Origin: an uncultured Bacteroidota bacterium
Lineage (GTDB): Bacteria; Bacteroidota; Bacteroidia; Flavobacteriales; Flavobacteriaceae
Length of the DNA: 39,639 nt
Direction: 5' to 3'
Assembly (NCBI GenBank): GCA_902554655.1
Contig: CACDPE010000011.1
Span: 1-39,639, forward strand
How positions within the stretch are numbered: position 1 is the stretch's first letter; each line of letters begins with the position of its first letter. Positions 31,614 through 39,639 of this stretch are shown piece after piece. Below the pieces are notes generated by a model. It saw only the letters and a program-made list of their open reading frames with translations. It ran no database searches and was not told where the DNA came from. The position numbers and the translations under genes are program-made.

Positions 31614-33894
31614 GTTTCAAATATTTATTTTCTGGCTAATTTTTTCAATAGGAATCTTGTCTATGTTTGGCGTTTTCTATTTAGCTTCTATTGGGAAGTT
31701 TGGAGAAATGCCAGACTTTAGACAACTTGAAAATCCAAAAACAAATTTTGCTTCTGAAATTGTATCATCTGATAATCAAATTTTAGGCAAGTATTACTTT
31801 AATGATAATAGAACTCCGGTGGATTATGATGAAATAAACCCTGAAACTGTTAATGCTTTGATTGCAACTGAAGATGAACGTTTTTACAGTCATCCGGGCA
31901 TAGATTTAAAGGCAACTATTAGAGCAATTGTTTTTTTAAATACAAGGGGTGGTGCTAGTACAATTTCACAACAATTGGCAAGACAGCTTTTTGTTGGTGT
32001 AAGATCAAGAAATATTTTTCAAGCAATTGGTCAAAAAATTAAAGAATGGGTTATTGCTGTTGAGCTGGAAAAACAATACACCAAAGAAGAAATTATTACA
32101 ATGTATCTAAATATATATGATTTTGGATATTATGGTGATGGGATAAAATCTGCTTCCAATATTTATTTTTCAAAAGAACCTATTGATCTCAAAGTTGAAG
32201 AATCAGCTATGCTTATTGGCATGTTACAAAACTCATCTCTTTATGATCCAATTAGAAGACCTGAAATAACAAAAAAAAGAAGGGACTTAGTATTAATGCA
32301 AATGGAAAAAAATGGGTTTTTAAATTCAAAACAAAAAGACTCAATTCAAAATATTCCTTTAGAATTAAATTACACTCCGCAATCACATCGACAAGGTTTA
32401 GCAACGTATTTTAGGTCTTATTTAAGAGGTTTCATGAAAGATTGGACAAATAATAATTTGAAAAATGATGGCACTAAATACAACCTCTATGTTGATGGTT
32501 TGAAAATATACACTACCATTAATTCTAAAATGCAAAAGTACGCTGAAGAGGCAGTTGTTCAACATATGAAAAATTTACAAAAAGAATTTTTTATACAAAA
32601 TGATACCGTTAGTTCTGCTCCTTTTACTGACCTTGAAGAAGATGAAGAAGATTTAATAATGAAAAGAGCTATGAGACGATCAGAAAGATGGAGAAAAGCT
32701 AAGCTTTCTGGAAAAACAAATGATGAAATTGAAGAATTGTTTTTTGAGCCAAAAAATATGACTGTTTTTTCTTGGGATGGAGATATTGATACTTTAATGA
32801 CACCAATGGATTCAATAAGATATTACAAGCACTTTTTGAGGGCTGGAATGATGTCTATGAATCCAAAAAATGGTCATGTAAAAGCATGGGTTGGTGGAAT
32901 TAATTATAGAAATTTTCAATATGATCATGTTATGCTTAGCAAGAGACAAATTGGATCTACATTTAAACCTTTTTTATATGCAACTGCAATCGATCAATTA
33001 AAACTATCACCATGCGATATGCTACCAGATCTAATTCATTGTATTGAACCCTATAAATACGGAAATCCTGAGCCATGGTGTCCTACTAATTCTAGTGATA
33101 AATACGGCGGAGTTAGAACGCTCAGTAATGCACTAGCTAATTCAAAAAATACAATTAGTGCTCAGCTAATTGATAAAGTTGGTCCAAGACCAGTTGCAGA
33201 TTTAGCTAGAAATTTAGGTGTAAGTTCTAATATTCCAAATGTACCTGCCATTGCACTCGGAACTCCTGACCTAAGCGTTTATGAAATGGTTGGAGCTTAT
33301 GGTGCCTTTGCTAACAAAGGAATATATGTTAAGCCAATTATGGTAACAAAAATAGAAGATAAAAATGGTACTATTATCTATCAATCAAAACCAGAAACAA
33401 GAGATGTTTTAAGTGAAGAGTCATCATATGTAACACTTAAACTTTTAGAGGGTGTTACTAAATTTGGTTCTGGAGCCAGACTTCGTCATAATATTCCTGA
33501 AGACGAAAGAAATTATGTTTATAATAATGTTGTAACAGGATATCCTTACAAGTTTCAAAATGCAATTGCAGGCAAGACAGGAACAACCCAAAATCAAAGT
33601 GATGGTTGGTTTATTGGAATGGTCCCAAATTTAGTTACTGGAGTATGGGTTGGAGGTGAGGATAGGTCTGTACACTTCAAAGATATTGCATTCGGACAAG
33701 GTGCAACAATGTCTTTACCAATTTGGGGATTATTCATGAATAAATGCTATGAAGATGAAGAATTATCTATTTCCAAGGAAGATTTTGATGAACCTGAATC
33801 TCTCTCAATTGAATTAGATTGTTCAAAAATTTTACCCGATGAATCTGAAAGCGATGAAAGTGATATTAATGATCTTTTAGGAATTGGTTCATGA
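31600..33894 (+). CDS. Penicillin-binding protein 1A
   Basis: 764 residues, a bifunctional class A PBP. An N-terminal transmembrane helix is followed by the GT51 transglycosylase domain with the catalytic Glu91 in TEDERFYSHPG and GGASTISQQLARQLF. The transpeptidase has the SxxK box GSTFKP (Ser453, Lys456), SKN at 515-517 and KTGT at 659-662. It polymerises and cross-links peptidoglycan. An acidic insert (EEDEEDLIMKR) lies between the two domains, and the C-terminus is acidic. It overlaps gldH upstream and the acyltransferase gene downstream. Confidence 0.95.
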   Translation: MKKYKFQIFIFWLIFSIGILSMFGVFYLASIGKFGEMPDFRQLENPKTNFASEIVSSDNQILGKYYFNDNRTPVDYDEINPETVNALIATEDERFYSHPGIDLKATIRAIVFLNTRGGASTISQQLARQLFVGVRSRNIFQAIGQKIKEWVIAVELEKQYTKEEIITMYLNIYDFGYYGDGIKSASNIYFSKEPIDLKVEESAMLIGMLQNSSLYDPIRRPEITKKRRDLVLMQMEKNGFLNSKQKDSIQNIPLELNYTPQSHRQGLATYFRSYLRGFMKDWTNNNLKNDGTKYNLYVDGLKIYTTINSKMQKYAEEAVVQHMKNLQKEFFIQNDTVSSAPFTDLEEDEEDLIMKRAMRRSERWRKAKLSGKTNDEIEELFFEPKNMTVFSWDGDIDTLMTPMDSIRYYKHFLRAGMMSMNPKNGHVKAWVGGINYRNFQYDHVMLSKRQIGSTFKPFLYATAIDQLKLSPCDMLPDLIHCIEPYKYGNPEPWCPTNSSDKYGGVRTLSNALANSKNTISAQLIDKVGPRPVADLARNLGVSSNIPNVPAIALGTPDLSVYEMVGAYGAFANKGIYVKPIMVTKIEDKNGTIIYQSKPETRDVLSEESSYVTLKLLEGVTKFGSGARLRHNIPEDERNYVYNNVVTGYPYKFQNAIAGKTGTTQNQSDGWFIGMVPNLVTGVWVGGEDRSVHFKDIAFGQGATMSLPIWGLFMNKCYEDEELSISKEDFDEPESLSIELDCSKILPDESESDESDINDLLGIGS

Positions 33895-34967
33895 AAAGGT
33901 TACAATCGTTAGATTTTTTTAGAGGCATTACAATCGCTTCTATGATAATAGTTAATGATCCTGGAAGTTGGTCACATGTTTATGCCCCACTTCTACATGC
34001 AGAATGGAACGGAGCTACGCCCACAGATTTAGTTTTTCCATTTTTTTTATTTATTGTTGGAGCTTCTATTTCACTTTCACTTTCAAAAAAAAAAGATAGC
34101 TCTAATATTTATATCAAAATCATAAAAAGGACGATATTAATATTTTTATTAGGAATCTTTTTATCTCTTTTCCCAAAGTTTGACTTTGAAAATTTAAGAA
34201 TTGTTGGCGTGCTACAAAGAATAGCTATTGTATATCTAGTTTGCGCAATTATGTATTTAAAAACCTCGCATTCAACACAGCTTAAAGCTGGTATTGGTAT
34301 TTTAATTATTTATTGGATTACTATGGCATTTATTCCTTTTAATGGAAATTTAGCTGGAACTCTAGATCCTGGAATTAACTTTGCCGCATGGGTTGATAGC
34401 TTTATTGTACCTGGCAGATTATACCAAGAGACTTGGGATCCCGAAGGGTTTTATAGTACATTACCAGCAATAGTAACAGGGATTAGTGGAATGCTTTCTG
34501 GTAGAATAATTTTAGACCAATCTAATTCTTTAAAAGATAAAATAATTAAGCTTTTCAGTTGGGGAGCAATTATTTTAGTCATTGGGTCTTTTTGGGATTA
34601 TATATTTCCAATAAATAAACATATTTGGACTAGTTCTTATGTATTATACAGCTCTGGGCTTGCAATGATTATTTTAGCAATATCAATGTGGATTATAGAC
34701 GAAAAAAAGTATACAAAAAATATAAAATTTGGTATTGTTTTCGGATCAAATGCAATAACCGCATATGTTCTTCATGGTATTGTTTGGAGACTATTTCAGT
34801 TTCCTATTATCAATGGTGTTGGATTTCAAAAGTTCTGGATGGATACTGGAATAAGCATTGGACTACCTGCAAAGTTTGTATCTCTTGACTGGGCAATTTT
34901 TTATACTCTTATCATTTATTTACTAATTTATCAGCTTTATAAAAGAAAAGTTTTTATTAAGGTTTAG
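33891..34967 (+). CDS. DUF5009/HGSNAT-like membrane acyltransferase
   Basis: 358 residues with about ten hydrophobic helices. The N-terminus LDFFRGITIASMIIVNDPGSW and DLVFPFFLFIVGASISLS match heparan-alpha-glucosaminide N-acetyltransferase-like proteins (NagX-like), with the conserved His36 in LLHAEWNG and Asp46. It probably transfers acetyl groups across the inner membrane to amino sugars. Its ATG overlaps the PBP1A stop as ATGA, giving a link to cell-wall sugar metabolism or recycling. Confidence 0.85.
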   Translation: MKRLQSLDFFRGITIASMIIVNDPGSWSHVYAPLLHAEWNGATPTDLVFPFFLFIVGASISLSLSKKKDSSNIYIKIIKRTILIFLLGIFLSLFPKFDFENLRIVGVLQRIAIVYLVCAIMYLKTSHSTQLKAGIGILIIYWITMAFIPFNGNLAGTLDPGINFAAWVDSFIVPGRLYQETWDPEGFYSTLPAIVTGISGMLSGRIILDQSNSLKDKIIKLFSWGAIILVIGSFWDYIFPINKHIWTSSYVLYSSGLAMIILAISMWIIDEKKYTKNIKFGIVFGSNAITAYVLHGIVWRLFQFPIINGVGFQKFWMDTGISIGLPAKFVSLDWAIFYTLIIYLLIYQLYKRKVFIKV

Positions 34968-34974
34968 GGTTTAT

Positions 34975-34982
34975 TAAATTTG
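34975..34982 (+). promoter_or_regulatory. Candidate -7 promoter element for the lipoprotein at 34996
   Basis: TAAATTTG matches TAnnTTTG and ends 13 bases before the ATG, giving a leader of about 10 bases. A T-rich stretch at 34951-34955 is at -33 distance but lacks the G. Confidence 0.45.
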
Positions 34983-34995
34983 AAAAAAAATTATT

Positions 34996-35508
34996 ATGAA
35001 AAAATTATTATATACAATTTTGGGATTATTTTTAATCTCAGCATGTCAAACTGCTCCTTGTGAGTGTGAAAAAGAAAGTAATGGGTTTGGTCCATTTGAA
35101 GGGCAATCTGTTTTTATTGGTTCCCAAGAAACTGTTGATGTTTTTAATGCTATTGATTCAGCTTGGGCTGCAAGAGATTATGAAACTCTAAAATCTTTGA
35201 TTAATGATGGAGGAAACTTTACATTTGAAGATGGCACTAAAGTTTCAACAGGTCAAGAATTTGTAGACTTCATTGAAAAAGAATACCAAGAAACTATAGC
35301 TGACGGTGGAGAATGGGGATGGAATACAGATTATGCCTTTGCTGCATATCCAGCTGGATCCGATGACCCTGAAGCTTGGAACCAAGCCGGTCAATGGGTA
35401 AATGCACAATTTACTTCTCCAAATGGTGTTTACATTGAATGGTATCATATTGCAGATGGTAAACTACATAACTGGTATCAAACTAAAGCAGCTTTACCAC
35501 AAGAATAA
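34996..35508 (+). CDS. NTF2-like lipoprotein
   Basis: 170 residues with lipobox LISAC (Cys17) and a Cys pair (CECEK) in the mature part. The helical start VFNAIDSAWAARDYETLKSLIND, the strand FTFEDGTKVS, and the late WVNAQFTSPNGVYIEWYHIADGKLHNWYQ match an NTF2/SnoaL-like fold. It is related in design to the array at 8823-12231 but not close in sequence. It lies between its own promoter and a strong terminator, so it is expressed alone. Confidence 0.82.
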   Translation: MKKLLYTILGLFLISACQTAPCECEKESNGFGPFEGQSVFIGSQETVDVFNAIDSAWAARDYETLKSLINDGGNFTFEDGTKVSTGQEFVDFIEKEYQETIADGGEWGWNTDYAFAAYPAGSDDPEAWNQAGQWVNAQFTSPNGVYIEWYHIADGKLHNWYQTKAALPQE

Positions 35509-35527
35509 TATTATTTATTAAAGACTA

Positions 35528-35557
35528 AAAGCTCATAGAAATATGAGCTTTTTTTTT
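35528..35557 (+). terminator. Rho-independent terminator
   Basis: A 10-bp stem (AAAGCTCATA/TATGAGCTTT) with a GAAA tetraloop runs from 35528 to 35551 and continues into a T tract to 35557. It closes the lipoprotein gene and rules out the upstream ATG at 35543 as the start of the next gene. Confidence 0.88.
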
Positions 35558-35560
35558 AAA

Positions 35561-36220
35561 ATGAATTTTAAATCTCTATTAAAAGAAAGTGATATTTATC
35601 CACTTTTTGGTGACTTGCTGAAAGGGCAACCATATGTTTTTGATTTTTCATCAAAAAACCCTAAAACTCTTGAATATAATTTAAATGATTTTAAGGTATT
35701 CAACGAAGATATTTTTAATGAATTAAAACATTCAGGAAAAAAATGGGGGATTGGAAAATATCTAGAGGAAAGAAAAAATATCCTAAGAGGATCCATTAAC
35801 ATAATTAATGAAAAAAGAATCTATCATCTTGGATTAGATATTATAGTTCCCTATAACTCAGCAGTATTTTGTCCTTTGGATGGTTACGTTCACAAACTTG
35901 GCAAGGAAACTCAAAAAGGTAATTATGGTGGTTATTTAGTACTGAAGCATCAAATTAATAATCAAACATTTTATTCATTATATGGGCATCTTAAAACTCC
36001 TCACAAAGTACAATTAGGACAAGAATTAGTAGCAGGACAAGAGCTAGGTAAAATAGGAAAAGAAAGTGATAGCGGTGGATGGTTTTGTCATCTACATTTA
36101 CAGATTATAACTCAAAAAGCCATGAATGAAGGATATTCAGAGTGGGGGTATATTTCAAAGAAACTTCTCCCAAAAGTTGGAGAATATTCACCTGATCCTA
36201 ATTTTCTATTTAAATGGTAA
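35561..36220 (+). CDS. M23 family peptidase
   Basis: 219 residues from ATG 35561; an ATG at 35543 lies inside the terminator hairpin. The LytM fold is complete: HLGLD (His89, Asp93), SLYGHL (His143) and CHLHLQ (His177, His179) are the zinc ligands and catalytic His. No signal peptide or transmembrane helix is visible, which is odd for a wall hydrolase. Substrate is presumably peptide cross-links in peptidoglycan or another peptide. Confidence 0.9.
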   Translation: MNFKSLLKESDIYPLFGDLLKGQPYVFDFSSKNPKTLEYNLNDFKVFNEDIFNELKHSGKKWGIGKYLEERKNILRGSINIINEKRIYHLGLDIIVPYNSAVFCPLDGYVHKLGKETQKGNYGGYLVLKHQINNQTFYSLYGHLKTPHKVQLGQELVAGQELGKIGKESDSGGWFCHLHLQIITQKAMNEGYSEWGYISKKLLPKVGEYSPDPNFLFKW

Positions 36221-36249
36221 TTTTTTATTAAAAGCTGATTGACGTATTG

Positions 36250-36275
36250 CCTAGAAAAAGAGTTCTAAGGTTTTT
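36250..36275 (+). terminator. Probable terminator after M23 gene
   Basis: An imperfect stem (CCTAGAA with TTCTAAGG, one bulged A) is followed by TTTTT at 36271-36275. It sits 30 bases after the M23 stop and just below the end of the broken type IX cargo gene on the other strand. Confidence 0.5.
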
Positions 36276-36277
36276 CA

Positions 36278-36609
36278 TTATTTACTCTGTTTTAATAATT
36301 CAAGTTCTTTTTTAAGTTTTTCAAATGAAATATTTACAAAAGAACTGGTCGGATTTGGATATACACTAAAGCTTATTGAATTATAATCTCTACAATCATA
36401 AACATCAAAACCATATTGTACCCCTTGTAAAAAATCTAAAATTAATGGGGACGAATTTACATTATCAATTGTATTAACTTTTAATTGTCAACTGTATAGC
36501 TGACGCTGAAATTATTACCAGAAAAATCAGATCCAGTAGTTGTAATTGTATTTTGAGCATTTGAAAATGATAAGATTAATAGACATATACAAATACTTGT
36601 TTTTTTCAT
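36278..36609 (-). pseudogene. Frameshifted short type IX cargo protein
   Basis: An ATG at 36609 opens a frame with a signal peptide (MKKTSICICLLILSFSNA) and TGSDFSGNNFSVSYTVDN, then a TAA stops it at 36481-36483 after 42 residues. The protein resumes in another frame as LKVNTIDNVN and continues to SFSVYPNPTSSFVNISFEK, the start of a type IX secretion sorting domain, before a stop at 36278-36280. Adding one base near 36481-36487 restores a frame of about 110 codons. The sorting domain itself is short. The ATG overlaps the upstream stop as ATGA. Confidence 0.7.
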
Positions 36610-37067
36610 TTTGTATACGGAAGAGAAGAGTGATGTAATATAATTTTAAGCTCTCCTAAATCATTTTTTTTATAGGCAAAAGAATATTCTACTTTAGTTT
36701 TACCACCAGTTAAATCAGTAAAAAAATAATTCCCCATGGCAATAGCTATATCATCATAGATGTTAATTGAATTATTTTGAAACTCAACTTTAGTCCACGG
36801 GTTTAAGGCAAAACCTCCATCTTCATTATAGTCTGAATCATCTGCGACAAAATAAGAAAGTGCACCTTTTAAATCATTTCTGAATTGTGAATCTGCTGCC
36901 TTAGTTGGTTTGAATTGAACTGAACCCTTATCAAAATTGTACATTTTTTTAATAAAGTCTAGAGCATACATTCTACACTCTTTGAAAGAACTCTTTAACT
37001 GTCCAATTTTAACAATACCTGATCCCCATGATTCTTGTACTTTATTTACCTCTTCTACAGTTATCAT
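36606..37067 (-). CDS. NTF2-like (SnoaL-type) cytoplasmic protein
   Basis: 153 residues without a signal peptide. Blocks EVNKVQESWGSGIVKIG, FKPTKAADSQFRNDLKGALSYFVAD, GFALNPWTKVEF, AIAMGNYFFTDLTGGKTKVEYSFAY and LHHSSLPY match a SnoaL-like family that is sometimes annotated by mistake as phosphoribosyl-AMP cyclohydrolase. Function unknown. A -7 promoter element lies at 37085-37092. Its stop overlaps the start of the broken type IX gene. Confidence 0.8.
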   Translation of the reverse strand: MITVEEVNKVQESWGSGIVKIGQLKSSFKECRMYALDFIKKMYNFDKGSVQFKPTKAADSQFRNDLKGALSYFVADDSDYNEDGGFALNPWTKVEFQNNSINIYDDIAIAMGNYFFTDLTGGKTKVEYSFAYKKNDLGELKIILHHSSLPYTK

Positions 37068-37084
37068 ATTAAATAATTTATATT

Positions 37085-37092
37085 CAAAATTA
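37085..37092 (-). promoter_or_regulatory. Candidate -7 promoter element for the NTF2-like gene at 36606
   Basis: Minus-strand TAATTTTG matches TAnnTTTG, about 17 bases before the ATG at 37067. No clear -33 box. Confidence 0.4.
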
Positions 37093-37128
37093 CAATTTCT
37101 ATTTCTTTTGATATATTTAAAATTATAA

Positions 37129-37779
37129 ATGGAGAAAAAAAAAATTTCTGTCTCTAAAACAGCAAGATATTTTCAAGCAGGATCTATTTCAAACAAAACA
37201 AAAAATATTTGGTTTGTTTTTCACGGTTATGGAATGTTAGGTGAGTTTTTTATTAAGAAATTTGAATCTTTAGTTGATAATGAAACAATTATAATTGCTC
37301 CTGAAGCAACAAGTAGATTCTACCTAAATAATAAATATGAGAGAGTTGGTGCCAGTTGGATAACAAAGGTTGATAAAGATGATGATATTATTGATAACTC
37401 AAACTTTCTAAACCAACTTTATAATAAACTTATTAGTCAAATTGGACATGAACAAATCAATCTTAATATTTTAGGATTTTCACAAGGTGGTTCGACTGCC
37501 TGCAGATGGGCATTAAATGAAAAATTTAATATTAATTCAATATGTTTTTGGGGATCTGATATTCCCAAAGAGTGTCTGACAGAAAAGTATAGGAATCGCT
37601 TGAATACAATGAAAATATCAATCATTATTGGAAAAAAAGATACTCTAATTCCACTTGAATACAGAGAAAAATTTAGAGATTTAATCGATGATTATGGATT
37701 AAATTATAGCCTGGTCGAATATGACGGAGATCATCGAATTATTGAAAATGTATTAATTGATTATGCAAACAAGCTATGA
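37129..37779 (+). CDS. Alpha/beta hydrolase (carboxylesterase-like)
   Basis: 216 residues, no signal peptide. WFVFHGYGMLGEFF is the oxyanion strand (HGYG), GFSQGG holds the nucleophile Ser118, with probable Asp171 (GKKDTLIP) and His202 (DGDHRI). It resembles phospholipase/carboxylesterase or dienelactone-hydrolase relatives. Substrate unknown; cytoplasmic. Its stop overlaps the next start (ATGA), so the two proteins are probably produced together. Confidence 0.88.
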   Translation: MEKKKISVSKTARYFQAGSISNKTKNIWFVFHGYGMLGEFFIKKFESLVDNETIIIAPEATSRFYLNNKYERVGASWITKVDKDDDIIDNSNFLNQLYNKLISQIGHEQINLNILGFSQGGSTACRWALNEKFNINSICFWGSDIPKECLTEKYRNRLNTMKISIIIGKKDTLIPLEYREKFRDLIDDYGLNYSLVEYDGDHRIIENVLIDYANKL

Positions 37780-38309
37780 CTAAAATCAACTTAGAAATTC
37801 AAGTTCTAAACAACAAAATTGAAAAGCTATTTGATCGTTTATCTAAATATTCTGATGATGAACTGAACAGAATAATAATTAAAAACAAATGGTCCATCAA
37901 TCACAACATATATCATTTAATCTTAGCTGAAATGGGAATAGAAAAATATATTAGAATTAAAACTCAATACCCAGAAACATTAGTTAATGTAAAAATAATT
38001 TCGAGGATTATAGCATTTTTTTTAGAGCTTAGTTTAAAAATTGGATTTACATATAAAGGACCTGCATCAGTCACTGAAAATTTTCCAAAAACAATTAAAT
38101 TAACTGAACTTAAAAAAAGTTGGAAAAAATCTAGAAACTCTTTAAATGGATTATTAAATAGCCTAGATGAGAATATTCTTAGTAAAGGAATATTTAATCA
38201 TGGTCTTATTGGAAGAATGGACATTTATATGACTTTGAATTTTTTTAAATTCCATTTTGATCATCATAAAAAGATTATTTATAAATTAGAGCAAAGATTA
38301 AATTATTAA
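37776..38309 (+). CDS. DinB-like (DfsB superfamily) protein
   Basis: 177 residues, helical. The metal-binding triad is suggested by His47 (WSINHNIYHLILAEMG), a His in the middle (FNHGLIGRMD) and the C-terminal HFDHHKK. This is a YfiT/DinB fold four-helix bundle that often binds a divalent metal; some members are thiol-dependent transferases. The activity is unknown. It is coupled by overlap to the alpha/beta hydrolase gene. Confidence 0.8.
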   Translation: MTKINLEIQVLNNKIEKLFDRLSKYSDDELNRIIIKNKWSINHNIYHLILAEMGIEKYIRIKTQYPETLVNVKIISRIIAFFLELSLKIGFTYKGPASVTENFPKTIKLTELKKSWKKSRNSLNGLLNSLDENILSKGIFNHGLIGRMDIYMTLNFFKFHFDHHKKIIYKLEQRLNY

Positions 38310-38310
38310 T

Positions 38311-38403
38311 ATGTTCGAATGGTTTAAAGAAAATAGAGTAATTATCTATTCTGTAGTATTTTTTTACTTTCTATTTAGATTAATAACTTATTATTTGGCC
38401 TAA
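38311..38403 (+). CDS. Small membrane protein of 30 residues
   Basis: A 30-codon frame from ATG 38311 to TAA 38403 fills the gap between the DinB-like gene and the M28 gene end. The product is a single hydrophobic helix (YSVVFFYFLFRLITYYL) after a charged start MFEWFKENR. It begins 1 base after the DinB-like gene stop and so may be co-transcribed. Such short frames occur by chance in AT-rich DNA. Confidence 0.35.
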   Translation: MFEWFKENRVIIYSVVFFYFLFRLITYYLA

Positions 38404-39639
38404 CTATTTAATGCTGGTACCATCACGATTTGGTTTTCTAACAGATGGCCAATCCATTTTTCTCCCTGTCCTAGGATTAATAGGCATAACTCTTTTTTCA
38501 CGCGAAACAAGTTCGCTTTCCTCACTTGCAGCATAAGCCAAAATTGCTGTTAAAATTACATTACTTCTAACATCATCAAAAACAATTTTATCATAAGTAT
38601 CAAGTGTTGTATGCCAAGTAAATGAGCTATAATCCCAACTAAGTGAACTTAGTGAGAATGCTGGAATCCCAGCAGAAACAAATGAAGCATAATCCGAACC
38701 ACCACTACTGGGTAGCCCTGGAAAATCAGTTTCTATATTTTTAGAAATATTTCTGGGAACTTTATAAAGCCATTTTGAAATAAATTCATGTGAATATAAA
38801 AATCCTTGACCACTTAATTTGACAACTCTACCCGTTCCATTATCTTGATTAAAAACTGATTGAGTATTTTTAATAATTTCTGGATAGTCTTCAACAAAAG
38901 CTCTAGATCCATTAAGCCCTTGTTCTTCACTTCCCCAGTGACCAACTAAAATTGTTCTTTTAGGGTTTGGATAAATTTTCTTTAAAATTCTCATTGCCTC
39001 TAACATTACAAGTGTCCCAGTACCATTATCGGTAGTTCCTTGTCCGCCATCCCATGAATCAAAATGTGCAGAGAGAATAACATATTCATTGGGTTTTTCA
39101 ACCCCTTTAATCTGAGCTATAGTATTAAAAGTTGGTACATCACCTAATTCAGTAGATGTAGCTATTACTTTTACTACTGGTTTTTTCTCATTCATTGCAA
39201 GTCTGTATAATGTACCATAATCTTCAAGATTAACATCAATATTTGGGATTTTTTCGGTTCGTGCATTAAATACTTTATTAGATCCAGGAACTCTAGACCA
39301 ATAACTTGATATCAATCCAATTGCACCAGCTTTTTCAAATGCGCTGCTTATATCACGGTAGCCATAACCAGTAGAACTTATATTAGAGTACCATTTTCTA
39401 CTTATTTCTCTCCTCTCATTTTTCATTTTTTCAAAAGATTCAGGAAGTGCATATTCCTCCCAATTAGAATCAGGTCTTCCCGTAGGTTGATACTGGCTTA
39501 CTAACACAAATTTGCCTTTTACTGTCTCCAACCATCTCTCAAAATCATCTTTATTTTCAACCTCAGGGACCACAACTACCTCTCCAATTATTCCATTTTT
39601 CTTTGTGGAAGGACTCCAAGCTAACTGTCTACCAACCAA
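38404..39639 (-). CDS. M28 family metallopeptidase (partial)
   Basis: The C-terminal 411 codons of a peptidase whose N-terminus lies beyond the window; the first visible TTG is an internal codon. A PA-type insert (FVLVSQYQPTG to FEKAGAIGLISSYW) precedes the catalytic domain with VILSAHFDSWDGGQGTTDNGTG (zinc-ligand His and Asp), WGSEEQGLNGS (catalytic Glu pair) and WHTTLDTYDKI (third zinc-ligand His). It removes N-terminal residues from peptides and is probably exported. Confidence 0.92.
   Translation of the reverse strand: MVGRQLAWSPSTKKNGIIGEVVVVPEVENKDDFERWLETVKGKFVLVSQYQPTGRPDSNWEEYALPESFEKMKNERREISRKWYSNISSTGYGYRDISSAFEKAGAIGLISSYWSRVPGSNKVFNARTEKIPNIDVNLEDYGTLYRLAMNEKKPVVKVIATSTELGDVPTFNTIAQIKGVEKPNEYVILSAHFDSWDGGQGTTDNGTGTLVMLEAMRILKKIYPNPKRTILVGHWGSEEQGLNGSRAFVEDYPEIIKNTQSVFNQDNGTGRVVKLSGQGFLYSHEFISKWLYKVPRNISKNIETDFPGLPSSGGSDYASFVSAGIPAFSLSSLSWDYSSFTWHTTLDTYDKIVFDDVRSNVILTAILAYAASEESELVSREKRVMPINPRTGRKMDWPSVRKPNRDGTSIK

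Noticed and set aside
35543-35560. Upstream ATG for the M23 gene
   Set aside because: It falls inside the hairpin and T tract of the terminator for the preceding gene.

Overview
The window is AT-rich, gene-dense DNA from a member of the Bacteroidota, most likely a small-genome marine Flavobacteriia. The evidence is the neighbour set ricT-gldH-PBP1A (gliding-motility lipoprotein GldH between RicT and PBP1A), a type IX secretion C-terminal sorting motif in a broken gene, families largely typical of Flavobacteriia (DUF6150, DUF4920, DUF2141, HU-CCDC81/SPOR), many Bacteroidota-type lipoprotein signals, and several promoters of the Bacteroidota form (TAnnTTTG near -7, TTTG near -33). There are no rRNA genes, IS elements, prophage modules or CRISPR arrays. 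One tRNA (Ala, anticodon GGC) is present.

Left part (1-8.8 kb): a partial Bax inhibitor-1/YccA membrane protein, a double TonB-C domain protein, DoxX and YqaA/DedA membrane proteins, a cupin, a lipoprotein sulfatase, a tightly packed plus-strand run (50-residue basic protein, pterin carbinolamine dehydratase, DUF2141, GH18 lipoprotein), an MscS channel, and a secreted esterase-like hydrolase.

Middle-left (8.8-14.7 kb, all minus strand): six consecutive small lipoproteins with NTF2/SnoaL-like features, four of them clear paralogues and one fused to an antibiotic-biosynthesis-monooxygenase (ABM) domain. Upstream lie a DUF4396 membrane protein abutting a lipoprotein ADP-ribosylglycohydrolase, then DoxX-like and DUF2892 proteins. 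The lipoprotein array ends at a strong hairpin terminator and is the most unusual structure in the window.

Middle (14.7-27 kb): DUF4920, a 46-residue protein, a purU-fkbM-ubiE-DUF2059 run, a scramblase-like protein with a PH-like membrane protein, a secreted VOC protein, tRNA-Ala whose 5' end supplies the stop codon of a GH33-like sialidase, a stand-alone RecB-like nuclease, two tandem micro-lipoproteins, an outer-membrane barrel candidate, a repeat-built DUF6150 protein, a zinc-ribbon protein, a PqqB-like hydrolase, a hotdog thioesterase, an HU/SPOR envelope protein and trpS.

Right part (27-39.6 kb): plsC, recA, trhO, the ricT-gldH-pbp1A-acyltransferase run with overlapping genes, another NTF2-like lipoprotein with a terminator, an M23 peptidase, a frameshifted type IX cargo gene coupled to another NTF2-like protein, an alpha/beta hydrolase overlapping a DinB-like gene, and the C-terminal part of an M28 peptidase running off the window end. 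Housekeeping genes are interleaved with secreted or lipid-anchored enzymes (sulfatase, GH18, GH33, esterase, M28 peptidase) that fit scavenging of marine polymers. Functions are inferred from sequence motifs alone.
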